The notes: generated by a model from the letters alone, not told the origin. A DNA stretch of 64,000 nt from Pseudomonas cavernicola (GCF_003596405.1 NZ_QYUR01000006.1:124001-188000), one strand, 5' to 3'. Counted from the first letter of the stretch, positions 27,589 through 38,106 are shown. Numbers and translations: made by a program.

Positions 27589-29028
27589 ATGAGCACAGCA
27601 ATCAGTCCGACTGCTTATAACTATAAGGTGGTCCGCCAGTTCGCCATCATGACGGTGGTCTGGGGGATCCTTGGAATGGGCATGGGCGTTTTCATTGCCA
27701 CGCAATTGGTCTTTCCGGAGTTGAACTTCGGGTTGCCATGGACGAGCTTTGGACGCCTGCGCCCCCTACACACCAACCTGGTGATCTTCGCCTTCGGCGG
27801 CTGTGCTCTGTTCGCTACGTCTTATTACGTGGTGCAACGTACCTGTCAGGCCCGACTGATCTCTGACAGCCTCGCCTCCTTCACCTTCTGGGGCTGGCAA
27901 GCCGTTATCGTGATGGCCGGCATCACCTTGCCGCTGGGCTACACCACCACCAAGGAATACGCCGAGCTGGAGTGGCCGATCGCCATTCTGCTGGCCATCG
28001 TCTGGGTGACCTACGGCGTGGTGTTCTTCGGCACCATCGTCAAGCGCAAAACCAAGCACATCTATGTCGGCAACTGGTTCTACGGTGCCTTCATCGTGGT
28101 GACGGCGATGCTGCACATCGTCAACCACATGTCGATCCCGGTATCGCTCTTCAAGTCCTACTCGCTGTACTCCGGCGCGACCGACGCGATGATCCAGTGG
28201 TGGTACGGCCACAACGCCGTAGGCTTCTTCCTGACCACCGGTTTCCTCGGCATGATGTATTACTTCGTACCGAAGCAGGCCGAGCGGCCGATCTACTCCT
28301 ATCGCCTGTCGATCGTGCACTTCTGGGCGCTGATCACCCTGTACATCTGGGCCGGCCCGCACCACCTGCACTACACCGCACTGCCGGATTGGGCGCAGTC
28401 CCTCGGCATGGCGATGTCGATCATCCTCCTGGCTCCGAGCTGGGGCGGCATGATCAACGGCATGATGACCCTCTCGGGCGCCTGGCATAAGCTGCGCACC
28501 GACCCAATCCTGCGCTTCCTGGTGGTCTCCCTGGCGTTCTACGGCATGTCGACCTTCGAAGGCCCGATGATGGCCATCAAGACCGTCAACGCCCTCTCCC
28601 ACTACACCGACTGGACCATCGGCCACGTGCACGCTGGTGCCCTCGGCTGGGTGGCAATGATCTCCATCGGCGCGCTGTACCACATGATTCCGAAGCTCTG
28701 GGGTCGCCCACAAATGCACAGCATTGGTCTGATCAACGCGCATTTCTGGCTCGCCACCATCGGTACCGTGCTGTACATCGCCTCCATGTGGGTCAACGGC
28801 ATTACCCAAGGCCTGATGTGGCGTGCGATCAACGAAGACGGCACCCTCACCTATTCCTTCGTTGAAGCCCTGCAAGCCAGCCACCCAGGTTTCGTCGTGC
28901 GTGCCATCGGTGGTGCGTTCTTCGCCTCCGGCATGCTGCTGATGGCCTACAACACCTTCCGCACCGTGCGCGCCTCCAAACCAGCTGAAGTCGAAGCCGC
29001 CGCTCAGATCGCTGTAGGAGCTCATTGA
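27589..29028 (+). CDS. ccoN: cbb3-type cytochrome c oxidase subunit I (second copy)
   Basis: Same role and motifs as the first copy: [52 protein letters not shown]. 479 residues from ATG 27589 ([15 protein letters not shown]); a 17-codon upstream extension would run over the promoter. Its stop overlaps the ccoO start by one base. The operon adjoins ccoG and has ccoQ, so it corresponds to cco-1 of P. aeruginosa. Confidence 0.96.
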   Translation: MSTAISPTAYNYKVVRQFAIMTVVWGILGMGMGVFIATQLVFPELNFGLPWTSFGRLRPLHTNLVIFAFGGCALFATSYYVVQRTCQARLISDSLASFTFWGWQAVIVMAGITLPLGYTTTKEYAELEWPIAILLAIVWVTYGVVFFGTIVKRKTKHIYVGNWFYGAFIVVTAMLHIVNHMSIPVSLFKSYSLYSGATDAMIQWWYGHNAVGFFLTTGFLGMMYYFVPKQAERPIYSYRLSIVHFWALITLYIWAGPHHLHYTALPDWAQSLGMAMSIILLAPSWGGMINGMMTLSGAWHKLRTDPILRFLVVSLAFYGMSTFEGPMMAIKTVNALSHYTDWTIGHVHAGALGWVAMISIGALYHMIPKLWGRPQMHSIGLINAHFWLATIGTVLYIASMWVNGITQGLMWRAINEDGTLTYSFVEALQASHPGFVVRAIGGAFFASGMLLMAYNTFRTVRASKPAEVEAAAQIAVGAH

Positions 29029-29636
29029 TGAATCACGAAGTAGTCGAGAAGAATATCGGCCTACTGGCCTTCTTCATGGTTATTGCCGTCAGCATTGGCG
29101 GCCTGACCCAGATCGTTCCGCTGTTCTTCCAGGACGTCACCAACAAGCCGGTGGAAGGCATGAAGCCGCGCACCGCCCTGGAACTGGAAGGTCGTGACAT
29201 TTACATCGCCAACGGCTGTGTCGGCTGCCACTCGCAGATGATTCGCCCGTTCCGCGCCGAAACCGAACGTTATGGCCACTACTCCGTAGCTGGCGAAAGC
29301 GTCTGGGATCACCCGTTCCTGTGGGGCTCCAAGCGTACCGGTCCGGATCTGGCCCGTGTTGGCGGCCGCTACTCCGATGAGTGGCAGCGTGCGCACCTGT
29401 ACAACCCACGCAACGTGGTGCCTGAGTCGATCATGCCGGCCTACCCCTTCCTGGTAGAGAACAAGCTGGACGGCAAAGACACCGCCAAGAAGATGGAAGT
29501 GCTGCGCTCCATGGGCGTGCCTTACACCGACGAAGACATTGCCGGCGCCCGCGATGCGGTTAAAGGCAAGACCGAAATGGACGCCGTGGTGGCCTACCTG
29601 CAAGGCCTGGGCACCATCATCAAAAGCAAACGGTGA
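29028..29636 (+). CDS. ccoO: cbb3 oxidase mono-haem cytochrome c subunit (second copy)
   Basis: 202 residues, close to the first CcoO, with CVGCH and the axial Met in [10 protein letters not shown]-terminal membrane anchor. ATG 29028 overlaps the ccoN TGA by one base (TGATG), with TAGGAG upstream, indicating translational coupling. Confidence 0.95.
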   Translation: MNHEVVEKNIGLLAFFMVIAVSIGGLTQIVPLFFQDVTNKPVEGMKPRTALELEGRDIYIANGCVGCHSQMIRPFRAETERYGHYSVAGESVWDHPFLWGSKRTGPDLARVGGRYSDEWQRAHLYNPRNVVPESIMPAYPFLVENKLDGKDTAKKMEVLRSMGVPYTDEDIAGARDAVKGKTEMDAVVAYLQGLGTIIKSKR

Positions 29637-29641
29637 CTGTG

Positions 29642-29833
29642 ATGGACATCGGGATGATTCGTGGTCTTGGCACCGTCGTAGTGATGGTGGCCTTTATCGG
29701 TCTGGCGCTTTGGGTGTTTAGCGGAAGACGCAAAAAGGACTTTGACGAGGCCACTATGCTGCCTTTCGCAGATGATCCCGAAGCCATTAAGCACGTCGAG
29801 CAAGAGCAAGCTTCTAGGAGTAATAAAGAATGA
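29642..29833 (+). CDS. ccoQ: cbb3 oxidase small subunit CcoQ
   Basis: 63-residue single-span membrane protein thought to stabilise the oxidase. Hydrophobic helix at residues 9-25, then the charged motif [11 protein letters not shown] and [11 protein letters not shown] 29642 is preferred; a GTG at 29633 overlapping the ccoO stop would add three residues. It overlaps the ccoP start by four bases. There is no counterpart in the first operon. Confidence 0.9.
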   Translation: MDIGMIRGLGTVVVMVAFIGLALWVFSGRRKKDFDEATMLPFADDPEAIKHVEQEQASRSNKE

Positions 29834-30813
29834 CCCTCTTCTGGAGTCTGTACGTCACAGTACTCACCCTGGGCACCATCGCCACGCTGACCTGGATCCT
29901 GTTATCCACGCGTAAAGGCCAGCGCAAAGAAGCCACCGACCAGACTGTCGGCCACGCCTTCGACGGCATCGAGGAGTACGACAACCCACTGCCGAAATGG
30001 TGGTTCATGTTGTTCGTCGCCACCATCATCTTCGCCCTCGGCTACCTGGCGCTCTACCCTGGCCTGGGTAACTGGAAAGGCCTGCTGCCGGGTTATGGCT
30101 ACCTGAACAACGAGACCAAGCAAGAGTTCTCGAATGGTCAGGCTGGCTGGACCGGTGTGCATGAGTGGGAAAAGGAGATGGCCAAGGCTGACGCGAAGTT
30201 CGCGCCGATCTTCACCAAATTCGCCGCCATGCCGATCGAAGAAGTCGCCAAAGACCCGCAAGCCCTGAAGATGGGTGGCCGCCTGTTCGCCTCCAACTGC
30301 TCGGTTTGCCACGGCTCCGACGCCAAAGGCGCCTATGGTTTCCCCAACCTGACCGACGCCGACTGGCGCTGGGGTGGCGAGGCGGCAACCATCAAGACCA
30401 CCATCATGGGCGGTCGCCACGGCATGATGCCGCCGCAGGGCCCAGCGATCGGCGAGCAGGGCGTTCGCGATGTCGCCGCCTTCGTCAGCACCCAGCTGCA
30501 TGGCCGCAAGTTGCCGGAAGATGCCAAGGCCGACCCCGCCGCCGGCCAGAAGATCTTCGCCACCACCTGCTTCGCCTGCCATGGCCCAGACGGTAAAGGC
30601 ACCCCAGCTATGGGTGCGCCGGACCTGACTCACCCGGCTGCGTTCATCTACGGCTCGAGCTTCGCTCAGCTGCAGCAGACCATCCGCTACGGTCGCCAAG
30701 GCGTGATGCCGGCCCAGGAGCAACTCCAGGGCAACGACAAGGTTCACCTGTTGGCGGCTTACGTCTACAGCTTGTCCCATGGCGACAAGGCCGCTGCCGG
30801 TACGGCCGAGTAA
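29830..30813 (+). CDS. ccoP: cbb3 oxidase di-haem cytochrome c subunit (second copy)
   Basis: 327 residues with two N-terminal membrane spans and two haem motifs, CSVCH and CFACH, with axial Met residues in GMMPPQGP and GVMPAQEQL. Overlaps ccoQ by four bases (ATGA). Longer than the first copy because of an insertion after [13 protein letters not shown]. Last gene of the operon, followed by a terminator-like hairpin. Confidence 0.95.
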   Translation: MTLFWSLYVTVLTLGTIATLTWILLSTRKGQRKEATDQTVGHAFDGIEEYDNPLPKWWFMLFVATIIFALGYLALYPGLGNWKGLLPGYGYLNNETKQEFSNGQAGWTGVHEWEKEMAKADAKFAPIFTKFAAMPIEEVAKDPQALKMGGRLFASNCSVCHGSDAKGAYGFPNLTDADWRWGGEAATIKTTIMGGRHGMMPPQGPAIGEQGVRDVAAFVSTQLHGRKLPEDAKADPAAGQKIFATTCFACHGPDGKGTPAMGAPDLTHPAAFIYGSSFAQLQQTIRYGRQGVMPAQEQLQGNDKVHLLAAYVYSLSHGDKAAAGTAE

Positions 30814-30823
30814 GTTCGGTTTT

Positions 30824-30857
30824 CAGAGTCATGCCCGCCCTGGCGGGCTGGCTCTGA
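30824..30857 (+). terminator. terminator-like hairpin after the second cco operon
   Basis: CAGAGTCATGCCCGCC pairs with GGCGGGCTGGCTCTG around a short loop, immediately after the ccoP stop at 30813. No long T-run. Confidence 0.65.
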
Positions 30858-31012
30858 AGCAGCTCCAGGATAGCGCCCCGCTACCTCCACGTGACTTCAA
30901 GTCGCAGCGTTAACGCCGCACTCCCAGCGTATAATTCAGAGCACGCAAGTCGCTTTGACCTCTGTCGGCATGTACTGGCCGAGGCTCTCTTCCACAGCCG
31001 TGGTATGCACTG

Positions 31013-32428
31013 ATGAGCAAGCAGATCCCCGTTCGAGACATTACCCCCCAGGCCAAGCCGGCGGATAACAGTGTCGACCTCTACGCTTCACGCGAAAAGA
31101 TCTACACCCGCGCCTTCACCGGTTTCTTCCGCAATCTGCGCAGGTTCGGTGGCGCTGCCCTGCTGCTGCTGTACTTCGGCACCGTCTGGCTCAACTGGGC
31201 GGGTCATCAGGCGGTCTGGTGGAACCTGCCGGAGCGCAAGTTCTACATCTTCGGCGCTACCTTCTGGCCGCAGGACTTTATCCTGCTCTCTGGGCTATTG
31301 ATCATCAGCGCCTTTGGCCTGTTCTTCATTACCGTGTTCGCCGGCCGCGTCTGGTGCGGCTATACCTGCCCGCAGAGCGTCTGGACGTGGATTTTCATGT
31401 GGTGTGAAAAGGTCACCGAAGGCGACCGTAATCAGCGCATCAAGCTCGACAAAGCGCCCATGAGCGCCAACAAATTCCTGCGCAAGCTGGCCAAACACAG
31501 CCTCTGGCTGATGATCGGCTTCGTCACCGGGCTGACCTTCGTCGGCTACTTCTCGCCCATTCGCGAGCTGACCCTCGACTTCTTTATCGGCCAGGCCGAT
31601 GGCTGGTCGTACTTCTGGGCCGGCTTCTTCACCCTCGCCACCTACGGCAACGCCGGCTACTTGCGCGAGCAGGTGTGCATCTACATGTGCCCCTATGCGC
31701 GCTTCCAGAGCGTGATGTTCGACAAGGACACCCTGATCGTCTCCTACGACCCGTGCAAAGGCGAACACCGCGGTCCGCGCAAGAAAGGCATCGACTACAA
31801 GGCCGAAGGCCTCGGCGACTGCATCGACTGCACCATGTGCGTGCAGGTCTGCCCGACCGGCATCGACATCCGCGACGGCCTGCAGATCGAGTGTATCGGC
31901 TGCGCCGCCTGCATCGACGCCTGCGACTCGATCATGGACAAGATGGACTACCCGCGCGGGCTGATCAGCTACACCACCGAGCACAACCTCGCTGGCCAGA
32001 AGACTCACCTGGTACGGCCACGCCTGATCGGCTACGCCATCGCCCTGCTCGCCATGATCGGCCTGCTCGCCACGGCCTTCGTCATGCGTCCGCTGGTTGG
32101 TTTCGACGTCAGCAAGGATCGCGTGCTCTACCGCGAAAATGCGGAAGGCCGGATCGAGAACGTCTACAGCCTGAAAATCATGAACAAGGATCAGCGTGAG
32201 CACACCTACCTGCTCAGTGCCAAGGGTCTGGACGACTTGCAACTGGCAGGCCAGCGCGAGCTCAAGGTCGCCGCCGGCGAGATCATGACCCTGCCGGTAG
32301 AACTGTCCATCGCGCCAGAGAAGTTGCCGTCGAGCGCCAACGAGGTGATCTTCACCCTCGATGATGCCGACGAGCCCGACACGCACGTTGAAGCCAAGAG
32401 CCGCTTCATCGGCCCGCACATTCGTTAA
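31013..32428 (+). CDS. ccoG: cbb3 oxidase assembly protein CcoG (membrane Fe-S cupric reductase)
   Basis: Polytopic membrane protein with two ferredoxin-type [4Fe-4S] sites that reduces Cu(II) for insertion into CcoN. Membrane spans at about 42-60, 88-108, 158-178, 195-215 and 340-360; CGYTCPQSVWTW near 118; cluster motifs CIDCTMCVQVCPTG and CIGCAACIDACD around residues 263-310; C-terminal periplasmic Ig-like domain. 471 residues. A TATAAT at 30930-30935 may belong to its promoter, but no good -35 is seen. Confidence 0.94.
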   Translation: MSKQIPVRDITPQAKPADNSVDLYASREKIYTRAFTGFFRNLRRFGGAALLLLYFGTVWLNWAGHQAVWWNLPERKFYIFGATFWPQDFILLSGLLIISAFGLFFITVFAGRVWCGYTCPQSVWTWIFMWCEKVTEGDRNQRIKLDKAPMSANKFLRKLAKHSLWLMIGFVTGLTFVGYFSPIRELTLDFFIGQADGWSYFWAGFFTLATYGNAGYLREQVCIYMCPYARFQSVMFDKDTLIVSYDPCKGEHRGPRKKGIDYKAEGLGDCIDCTMCVQVCPTGIDIRDGLQIECIGCAACIDACDSIMDKMDYPRGLISYTTEHNLAGQKTHLVRPRLIGYAIALLAMIGLLATAFVMRPLVGFDVSKDRVLYRENAEGRIENVYSLKIMNKDQREHTYLLSAKGLDDLQLAGQRELKVAAGEIMTLPVELSIAPEKLPSSANEVIFTLDDADEPDTHVEAKSRFIGPHIR

Positions 32429-32440
32429 GAGAGCGACAAG

Positions 32441-32977
32441 ATGCCTGCTACACCTGCTAGTCCTTGGTACAAACACATCTGGCCCTGGATCATCATCGGC
32501 ATGCTGGCTACCTCGGTGTTCCTCACCATCAATATGGTGATGATTGCTGCGGACACCGAAGACACGCTGGTCACCGACAATTATTACGAAGCTGGTAAAG
32601 GCATCAGCCGCTCGCTGGATCGCGAACGCCTGGCCAATGATCTGAAACTACAGGCCAAAGCCCACCTCGACGAATTGACCGGCGAAGTCAGCCTGCGCCT
32701 GTCCGGCAACAGCCGCCCGGACAAGCTCGAACTCAACCTGATCTCCCCGACCCAAGCGGGAAAAGACCGGCACATCGCACTGACGCGCAGCACCACGGAA
32801 GAAGACCGCTACATCGGCCAGCTACCTGAAGCCATCAGCGGTCGCCGCTTCATCGAGCTGCTCGGCCAGCAAGGCGGGCAGACTTGGCGCCTGTTCGAGG
32901 AAGAAGTTGTCAGCCCCGGCGGTGAAATGCTACTCGGTGATGAGCCCATCCCGGGAGCAGAAGACCCGCGCCCATGA
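32441..32977 (+). CDS. ccoH: cbb3 oxidase assembly protein CcoH (FixH family)
   Basis: Single-span membrane protein (residues 12-34, WPWIIIGMLATSVFLTINMVM) with a periplasmic domain; needed for stable CcoNOP assembly. The motif DNYYEAGKGI after the helix is typical of FixH. 178 residues. It lies 12 bp after ccoG and 51 bp before ccoI. Confidence 0.92.
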   Translation: MPATPASPWYKHIWPWIIIGMLATSVFLTINMVMIAADTEDTLVTDNYYEAGKGISRSLDRERLANDLKLQAKAHLDELTGEVSLRLSGNSRPDKLELNLISPTQAGKDRHIALTRSTTEEDRYIGQLPEAISGRRFIELLGQQGGQTWRLFEEEVVSPGGEMLLGDEPIPGAEDPRP

Positions 32978-33028
32978 GCCAGTCGGTAACATTCCGCCCG
33001 CTCAAGCTCGAGCGCTGAAGGCTTCTCC

Positions 33029-35488
33029 ATGAGCGCGCCCTTGCCCTGCTTCCACTGTGGCTTGCCAGTTCCCGCCGGCAGCCGCTTTTGCGCGGTCGTG
33101 CTCCGCGAACCTCGAGAGTTCTGCTGTCCCGGCTGCCAGGCGGTGGCCGAAGCGATAGTCACCGGCGGCCTGGAAAGTTATTACAGCCACCGCAGCGAAA
33201 CCTCAGCCAATCCACAAGCTCTGCCCCAGCAACTCAGCGATGAACTGGCGCTTTACGACCGTGCCGATGTGCAACAGCCGTTCGTGCGTCACGACGGTGA
33301 GGTGGCCGAAGCCACGTTGTTGATGGAAGGTATCAGTTGCGCCGCCTGTGGCTGGCTGATCGAGCATCATCTGCGCCATTTGCCCGGGGTTGCCGAAGCC
33401 CGCCTGAACCTATCCAATCACCGATTGCAGGTGCGCTGGGTGGACAGTCAACTCCCCCTCAGCCAGCTGCTCAGCGAACTGCGCACCATTGGCTATGCCG
33501 CCCACCCTTACCAGGCGGATCGCGCGGCCGAGCAATTGGCTGCGGAAAATCGTCTCGCCCTGCGCCAACTGGGGGTCGCCGGGCTGCTGTGGTTCCAGGC
33601 GATGATGGCAACCATGGCCACTTGGCCGGAGTTCAATATCGACCTGAGCCCGGAACTGCACCAGATTCTGCGCTGGGTGGCGATGTTTCTGACCACCCCA
33701 ATCGTGTTCTACAGCTGCGCACCGTTCTTTCGCGGCGCTCTGCGCGATTTGCGCACCCGTCATCTGACCATGGACGTTTCGGTCTCGCTGGCGATTGGCG
33801 GCGCCTATCTCGCCGGGATCTGGACGGCGATCAGCGGCCAGGGTGAACTGTATTTCGATGCGGTTGGCATGTTCGCCTTGTTCCTCCTCTCCGGCCGCTA
33901 CCTGGAGCGCCGCGCCCGTGAGCGCACCGCCGCAGCGACCGCGCAGTTGGTCAACCTGCTACCGACCTCTTGTTTACGCCTGGATGCCCAGGGCCAGAGT
34001 GAACGCATCCTGCTCAGCGAGTTGCAACTCGGCGATCGTGTGTTGGTGCAACCCGGCTCGGTACTGCCGGCCGATGGACGCATCCTGCAAGGTCAATCGA
34101 ACGTCGATGAATCGCTGCTGACTGGCGAATACCTGCCGCAACCGCGCCTTGAAGGCGATGCGGTCACCGCCGGCACGCTCAACGTCGAAGGCCCGCTGAC
34201 CGTCGAAGTCCAGGCGCTGGGGCACGACACCCGCCTCTCGGCCATCGTTCGTCTGCTCGAACGCGCGCAAGCCGATAAGCCACGTCTTGCCGAGCTGGCC
34301 GACCGCGCCGCGCAATGGTTCTTGCTCGCCACCCTGCTGCTCGCCATCGTTATCGGCCTGCTCTGGTGGCAACTGGATCCGGCCCGCGCGTTCTGGATCG
34401 TGCTAGCCATGCTGGTCGCCACCTGCCCATGCGCGCTGTCCCTGGCGACGCCCACGGCACTCACGGCAGCCACCGGCACCTTACACAAGCTCGGGTTGCT
34501 GCTGACCCGCGGGCATGTCCTGGAAGGACTGAACCAGATCGATACGGTCATTTTCGACAAAACCGGCACCCTGACCGAAGGTCGCTTGACGCTACGGGAT
34601 ATCCGCCCGCTGGCCGCCGAGAACGCCGATAGCTGCCTGGCCCTGGCCGCGGCACTGGAAAATCGCTCGGAACACCCCATCGCACGGGCTTTTGGTCGAG
34701 CCCCTCAAGCCGCAGAAGAAGTCACCAGTAACCCTGGCCTCGGCCTCGAAGGGCTGGTTGCAGGTCGTCGCCTGCGCATCGGCCAACCGCTTTTCGTCTG
34801 CGCACTGAGTGGCTGCCCAGTGCCAGGCATGCCTGAGGAGCCCGGCCAATGGCTGCTGCTCGGCGACAGCCATGGCCCACTGGCCTGGTTCATCCTGGAT
34901 GATCGCCTGCGGGCCGACGCGCCTGCTCTGCTCGCCGCCTGTAAGGCCCGCGGTTGGCAGACTTTGCTGCTGTCCGGCGACAGTTCACCGATGGTCGCCA
35001 GCGTCGCCGCCGAGTTGGGTATCGACCAAGCCCGTGGTGGCTTGCGACCCGATGACAAGCTGGCACTCCTCCAGCAGTTGCACCAGCAAGGACGCAAAGT
35101 GCTGATGCTCGGTGACGGGGTCAACGATGTGCCGGTGCTGGCCGCCGCCGATATCAGCGTGGCCATGGGTTCGGCCACCGATCTGGCGAAAACCAGTGCC
35201 GACGCGGTACTACTGTCCAATCGCCTGGAGGCGCTGGTCCAGGCCTTCGGTCTGGCCCGGCGCACCCGCCGCGTAATCATCGAGAACCTTCTCTGGGCGG
35301 GGCTGTACAATGGCCTGATGTTGCCGTTCGCCGCCCTCGGCTGGATCACTCCCGCCTGGGCCGCTGTCGGCATGTCGCTCAGTTCGCTGACTGTGGTGCT
35401 CAATGCCTTGCGCCTGACTCGTCTGCCAGAGATAAAGGCTGCGCCCAACAGTGGCCACGCGACTACCCCCCGCCACGCTCCTGCCTAA
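33029..35488 (+). CDS. ccoI: copper-translocating P-type ATPase CcoI/FixI
   Basis: P1B-type ATPase exporting Cu(I) to the periplasm for cbb3 assembly. Order: N-terminal Cys-rich stretch (HCGLPVP, CCPGC), HMA site GISCAACGW near 97, membrane helices, phosphatase loop SLLTGEYLPQ, metal site CPCALSLATPTALT, phosphorylation DKTGTLTEG, ATP-binding SEHPIA, and GDGVNDVPVLAAADISVAMGS. 819 residues. Start ATG 33029. Confidence 0.95.
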   Translation: MSAPLPCFHCGLPVPAGSRFCAVVLREPREFCCPGCQAVAEAIVTGGLESYYSHRSETSANPQALPQQLSDELALYDRADVQQPFVRHDGEVAEATLLMEGISCAACGWLIEHHLRHLPGVAEARLNLSNHRLQVRWVDSQLPLSQLLSELRTIGYAAHPYQADRAAEQLAAENRLALRQLGVAGLLWFQAMMATMATWPEFNIDLSPELHQILRWVAMFLTTPIVFYSCAPFFRGALRDLRTRHLTMDVSVSLAIGGAYLAGIWTAISGQGELYFDAVGMFALFLLSGRYLERRARERTAAATAQLVNLLPTSCLRLDAQGQSERILLSELQLGDRVLVQPGSVLPADGRILQGQSNVDESLLTGEYLPQPRLEGDAVTAGTLNVEGPLTVEVQALGHDTRLSAIVRLLERAQADKPRLAELADRAAQWFLLATLLLAIVIGLLWWQLDPARAFWIVLAMLVATCPCALSLATPTALTAATGTLHKLGLLLTRGHVLEGLNQIDTVIFDKTGTLTEGRLTLRDIRPLAAENADSCLALAAALENRSEHPIARAFGRAPQAAEEVTSNPGLGLEGLVAGRRLRIGQPLFVCALSGCPVPGMPEEPGQWLLLGDSHGPLAWFILDDRLRADAPALLAACKARGWQTLLLSGDSSPMVASVAAELGIDQARGGLRPDDKLALLQQLHQQGRKVLMLGDGVNDVPVLAAADISVAMGSATDLAKTSADAVLLSNRLEALVQAFGLARRTRRVIIENLLWAGLYNGLMLPFAALGWITPAWAAVGMSLSSLTVVLNALRLTRLPEIKAAPNSGHATTPRHAPA

Positions 35489-35524
35489 GCAGAACGTGGA
35501 GTTTCCCGCTCGCCTGGAGGCTGT

Positions 35525-35752
35525 ATGCCCGCGCTTTACGTGATGATTCCAGTAGCCCTACTGATCGTCGCCATCGCCATCTATATCTTCTTTTGGGCGG
35601 TCGACAGCGGTCAGTACGACGACCTGGATGGCCCGGCCCACAGCATCCTGTTCGATGACGAAGACCCGCAGCATCAGGCCGGCATCGACGAAGCCAGCAG
35701 CAACACAACCTCAGTCAACAAGCCCACGGACCGAGAGCCGCCGCGTGTTTGA
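35525..35752 (+). CDS. ccoS: cbb3 oxidase maturation protein CcoS
   Basis: 75-residue single-span membrane protein required for cofactor insertion into CcoN. Helix at residues 3-23, then the family motif FFWAVDSGQYDDLDGPAHSILFDDE. GGAGG lies upstream of ATG 35525. Overlaps the next gene by eight bases. Confidence 0.93.
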   Translation: MPALYVMIPVALLIVAIAIYIFFWAVDSGQYDDLDGPAHSILFDDEDPQHQAGIDEASSNTTSVNKPTDREPPRV

Positions 35753-36470
35753 ACTCGCCCCGCTGCTGGTTTCCGCCCTGATTCTCGGCCTGCTCGGCGG
35801 CGGCCATTGCCTGGGAATGTGTGGCGGGTTGATGGGTGCACTGACCATGGCCATACCAACCGAGCAACGCAGCCGGCGCTTCCATCTATTGCTCGCCTAC
35901 AATCTCGGCCGAATTCTCAGCTATGCCAGCGCCGGCCTGTTGATCGGCCTCGCCGGCTGGGCCATCGCCAGCAGCCCGGCGGCGCTGGCGCTGCGCGTGG
36001 TGGCGGCCTTGCTGCTGATCGCCATGGGGCTCTATCTGGCCGGCTGGTGGAGCGGCCTGACCCGCATCGAAGCCCTTGGCCGCGGACTCTGGCGTTATAT
36101 CCAACCGTTCGCCAGCCGCTTGATGCCGGTTTCCAGCCTGCCCCGCGCACTGCTGCTCGGCGCCCTCTGGGGCTGGCTGCCCTGTGGCTTGGTCTACAGC
36201 ACCCTGCTGTGGGCCGCCAGCCAAGGCGACGCGCTCGACAGTGCGTTACTGATGCTGACGTTCGGTCTTGGCACCTGGCCGGTACTGCTAGCCACCGGCA
36301 TGGCCGCCGAGCGGCTGACTGCGGTGCTACGCAAACGCAGGGTGCGCATGGCCGGCGGCCTGTTGGTGATCCTCTTTGGGCTGTGGACGCTACCCGGCCC
36401 ACATCAGGCCTGGTTGATGGGGCATGGCTCCAGCCACGGCAGCGCGCAAGCCGGGCAGCACAAGCACTGA
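35745..36470 (+). CDS. TauE/SafE (DsbD_2-like) membrane protein
   Basis: 241 residues, six or so membrane segments, with two repeated motifs GGGHCLGMCGGLMG and GALWGWLPCGLVYS, the Cys-containing hairpin of the DsbD_2/SafE-like family often found after ccoS. Possible role in thiol or copper handling during oxidase assembly; not established. I choose GTG 35745, overlapping the ccoS stop, because a longer in-frame extension would lie wholly inside ccoS. Confidence 0.85.
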   Translation: MFELAPLLVSALILGLLGGGHCLGMCGGLMGALTMAIPTEQRSRRFHLLLAYNLGRILSYASAGLLIGLAGWAIASSPAALALRVVAALLLIAMGLYLAGWWSGLTRIEALGRGLWRYIQPFASRLMPVSSLPRALLLGALWGWLPCGLVYSTLLWAASQGDALDSALLMLTFGLGTWPVLLATGMAAERLTAVLRKRRVRMAGGLLVILFGLWTLPGPHQAWLMGHGSSHGSAQAGQHKH

Positions 36471-36475
36471 GCCAC

Positions 36476-36517
36476 TTGATACAGGTCAAGATGGCCTTTT
36501 CGCCCGCTCTTTAGACT
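36476..36517 (+). promoter_or_regulatory. Anr box and -10 of the hemN promoter
   Basis: TTGAT-ACAG-GTCAA (36476-36489) differs from the Anr/FNR consensus at one position. TAGACT at 36512-36517 is suitably spaced as a -10 for a class II site, giving a start near 36524, 28 bases before the hemN ATG. Confidence 0.8.
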
Positions 36518-36551
36518 CCCCGGCACAGCCTTAAAACCGGGGATCGCTCGC

Positions 36552-37934
36552 ATGCTCGATACCATCAGTTGGAACACCGACCTGATCCACCGCTACGACC
36601 AGACCGGTCCGCGCTACACCTCCTACCCTACGGCCCTGCAGTTTCATTCTGGCGTCGGCCCGTTCGAGCTATTTAACGCCCTGAACGACAGTCGTCGAAC
36701 CCTGCGCCCGTTATCGCTGTACCTGCACATCCCGTTCTGCGCCAACATTTGCTACTACTGCGCCTGCAACAAAGTCATCACCAAGGATCGCAGCCGTAGC
36801 GAGCTTTATCTGGATCGGCTAACCCATGAGATCGCCATCCTTGGCCCTCATCTGGATCGCCGCCAGCGCATCGAACAACTGCATTTGGGCGGTGGCACCC
36901 CCACTTTTCTGAATCACGACCAATTACGCCGCCTGATGGCCGCGCTGCGCCAGAATTTCAGCCTGCTGGACGACGATTCCGGCGATTACGGTATCGAGCT
37001 CGACCCGCGCGAGGCCGACTGGTCAAGCATGGGTCTTCTGCGCGAGCTTGGTTTTAACCGCGTCAGTGTGGGCGTACAGGACTTTGATCCTGCAGTGCAA
37101 CGCGCCATCAACCGCCTGCAAAGCCTGGAGCAAACCCGCACCATCATCGAAGCCGCGCGCACCTTGCAGTTCCGCTCAGTGAATATCGACCTGATCTATG
37201 GCCTACCCAAACAGACCCCGGCGAGCTTCGACCGTACCGTCGCAGAGGTGATCTCTCTGCAGCCAGATCGGCTCTCGGTGTTCAACTACGCCCACCTGCC
37301 GCAGCGCTTTCTACCGCAACGGCGCATCAACAACAGCGAACTACCGACAGCCGCTGACAAGCTGGCGATGCTGCAACAAACCATCGAGCAACTGACCGGC
37401 GCCGGTTACCGCTATATCGGCATGGATCATTTCGCCCTGGCTGACGATGAGCTGACCTGCGCCCAGGAAGATGGCCGCCTGCAGCGCAATTTCCAGGGCT
37501 ATACCACGCATGGCCATTGCGACCTGCTGGGGCTTGGGGTTTCGGCGATCAGTCAGATTGGCGAGTTGTACAGCCAGAACAGCAGCGACCTGACGCAGTA
37601 CCAGAACAACCTGGAAATAGGCCAGTTGGCCACCCAGCGTGGCCTGCATTGCAGCACGGATGATCGGATCCGCCGCACCGTGATACAGCACCTGATCTGC
37701 CAGTTCAAACTGGAGTTCGCCGTGATCGAAAGCCAGTTCAACCTCGACTTTCGCGCTTACTTCAGCGCGGTCTGGCCGCAACTCCAGCAAATGGCCACAG
37801 ACGGCTTGCTCGATCTAACCGACAGCGCCATCCACATCCGCCCCACCGGTCGCCTGCTAGTACGCTCGGTGTGCATGCTGTTCGACCACTACCTGGCAGA
37901 GCAGAACAGCCAGCACTTCTCGCGGGTGATTTGA
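36552..37934 (+). CDS. hemN: oxygen-independent coproporphyrinogen III oxidase
   Basis: Radical-SAM enzyme making protoporphyrinogen IX without oxygen. Cluster motif CANICYYCAC (CxxxCxxCxC) near residue 63; HLGGGTPTFL SAM-binding motif; C-terminal HemN domain. 460 residues. Preceded by an Anr box. Position next to the oxidase assembly genes and anr fits haem supply under low oxygen. Confidence 0.96.
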   Translation: MLDTISWNTDLIHRYDQTGPRYTSYPTALQFHSGVGPFELFNALNDSRRTLRPLSLYLHIPFCANICYYCACNKVITKDRSRSELYLDRLTHEIAILGPHLDRRQRIEQLHLGGGTPTFLNHDQLRRLMAALRQNFSLLDDDSGDYGIELDPREADWSSMGLLRELGFNRVSVGVQDFDPAVQRAINRLQSLEQTRTIIEAARTLQFRSVNIDLIYGLPKQTPASFDRTVAEVISLQPDRLSVFNYAHLPQRFLPQRRINNSELPTAADKLAMLQQTIEQLTGAGYRYIGMDHFALADDELTCAQEDGRLQRNFQGYTTHGHCDLLGLGVSAISQIGELYSQNSSDLTQYQNNLEIGQLATQRGLHCSTDDRIRRTVIQHLICQFKLEFAVIESQFNLDFRAYFSAVWPQLQQMATDGLLDLTDSAIHIRPTGRLLVRSVCMLFDHYLAEQNSQHFSRVI

Positions 37935-38077
37935 TCGCACTCAGACACTGGCCAACGACAGCTGCGCCGTTTCCAGATCGACACTTTGCCCCGGCTCTTT
38001 TGCAGGTTTAAGCTGCACTCTCCCAGCAGACGCTCAGTCAGCCTTGAAGAACGCTACCCGCAACCTGTGCGTGCTCC

Positions 38078-38106
38078 TTGCATATCGATAGATTTTCTCG
38101 GTTATA
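38078..38106 (+). promoter_or_regulatory. candidate anr promoter
   Basis: TTGCAT (38078-38083), 17 bp, GTTATA (38101-38106), about 90 bases before the anr ATG. Only a consensus match. Confidence 0.3.
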
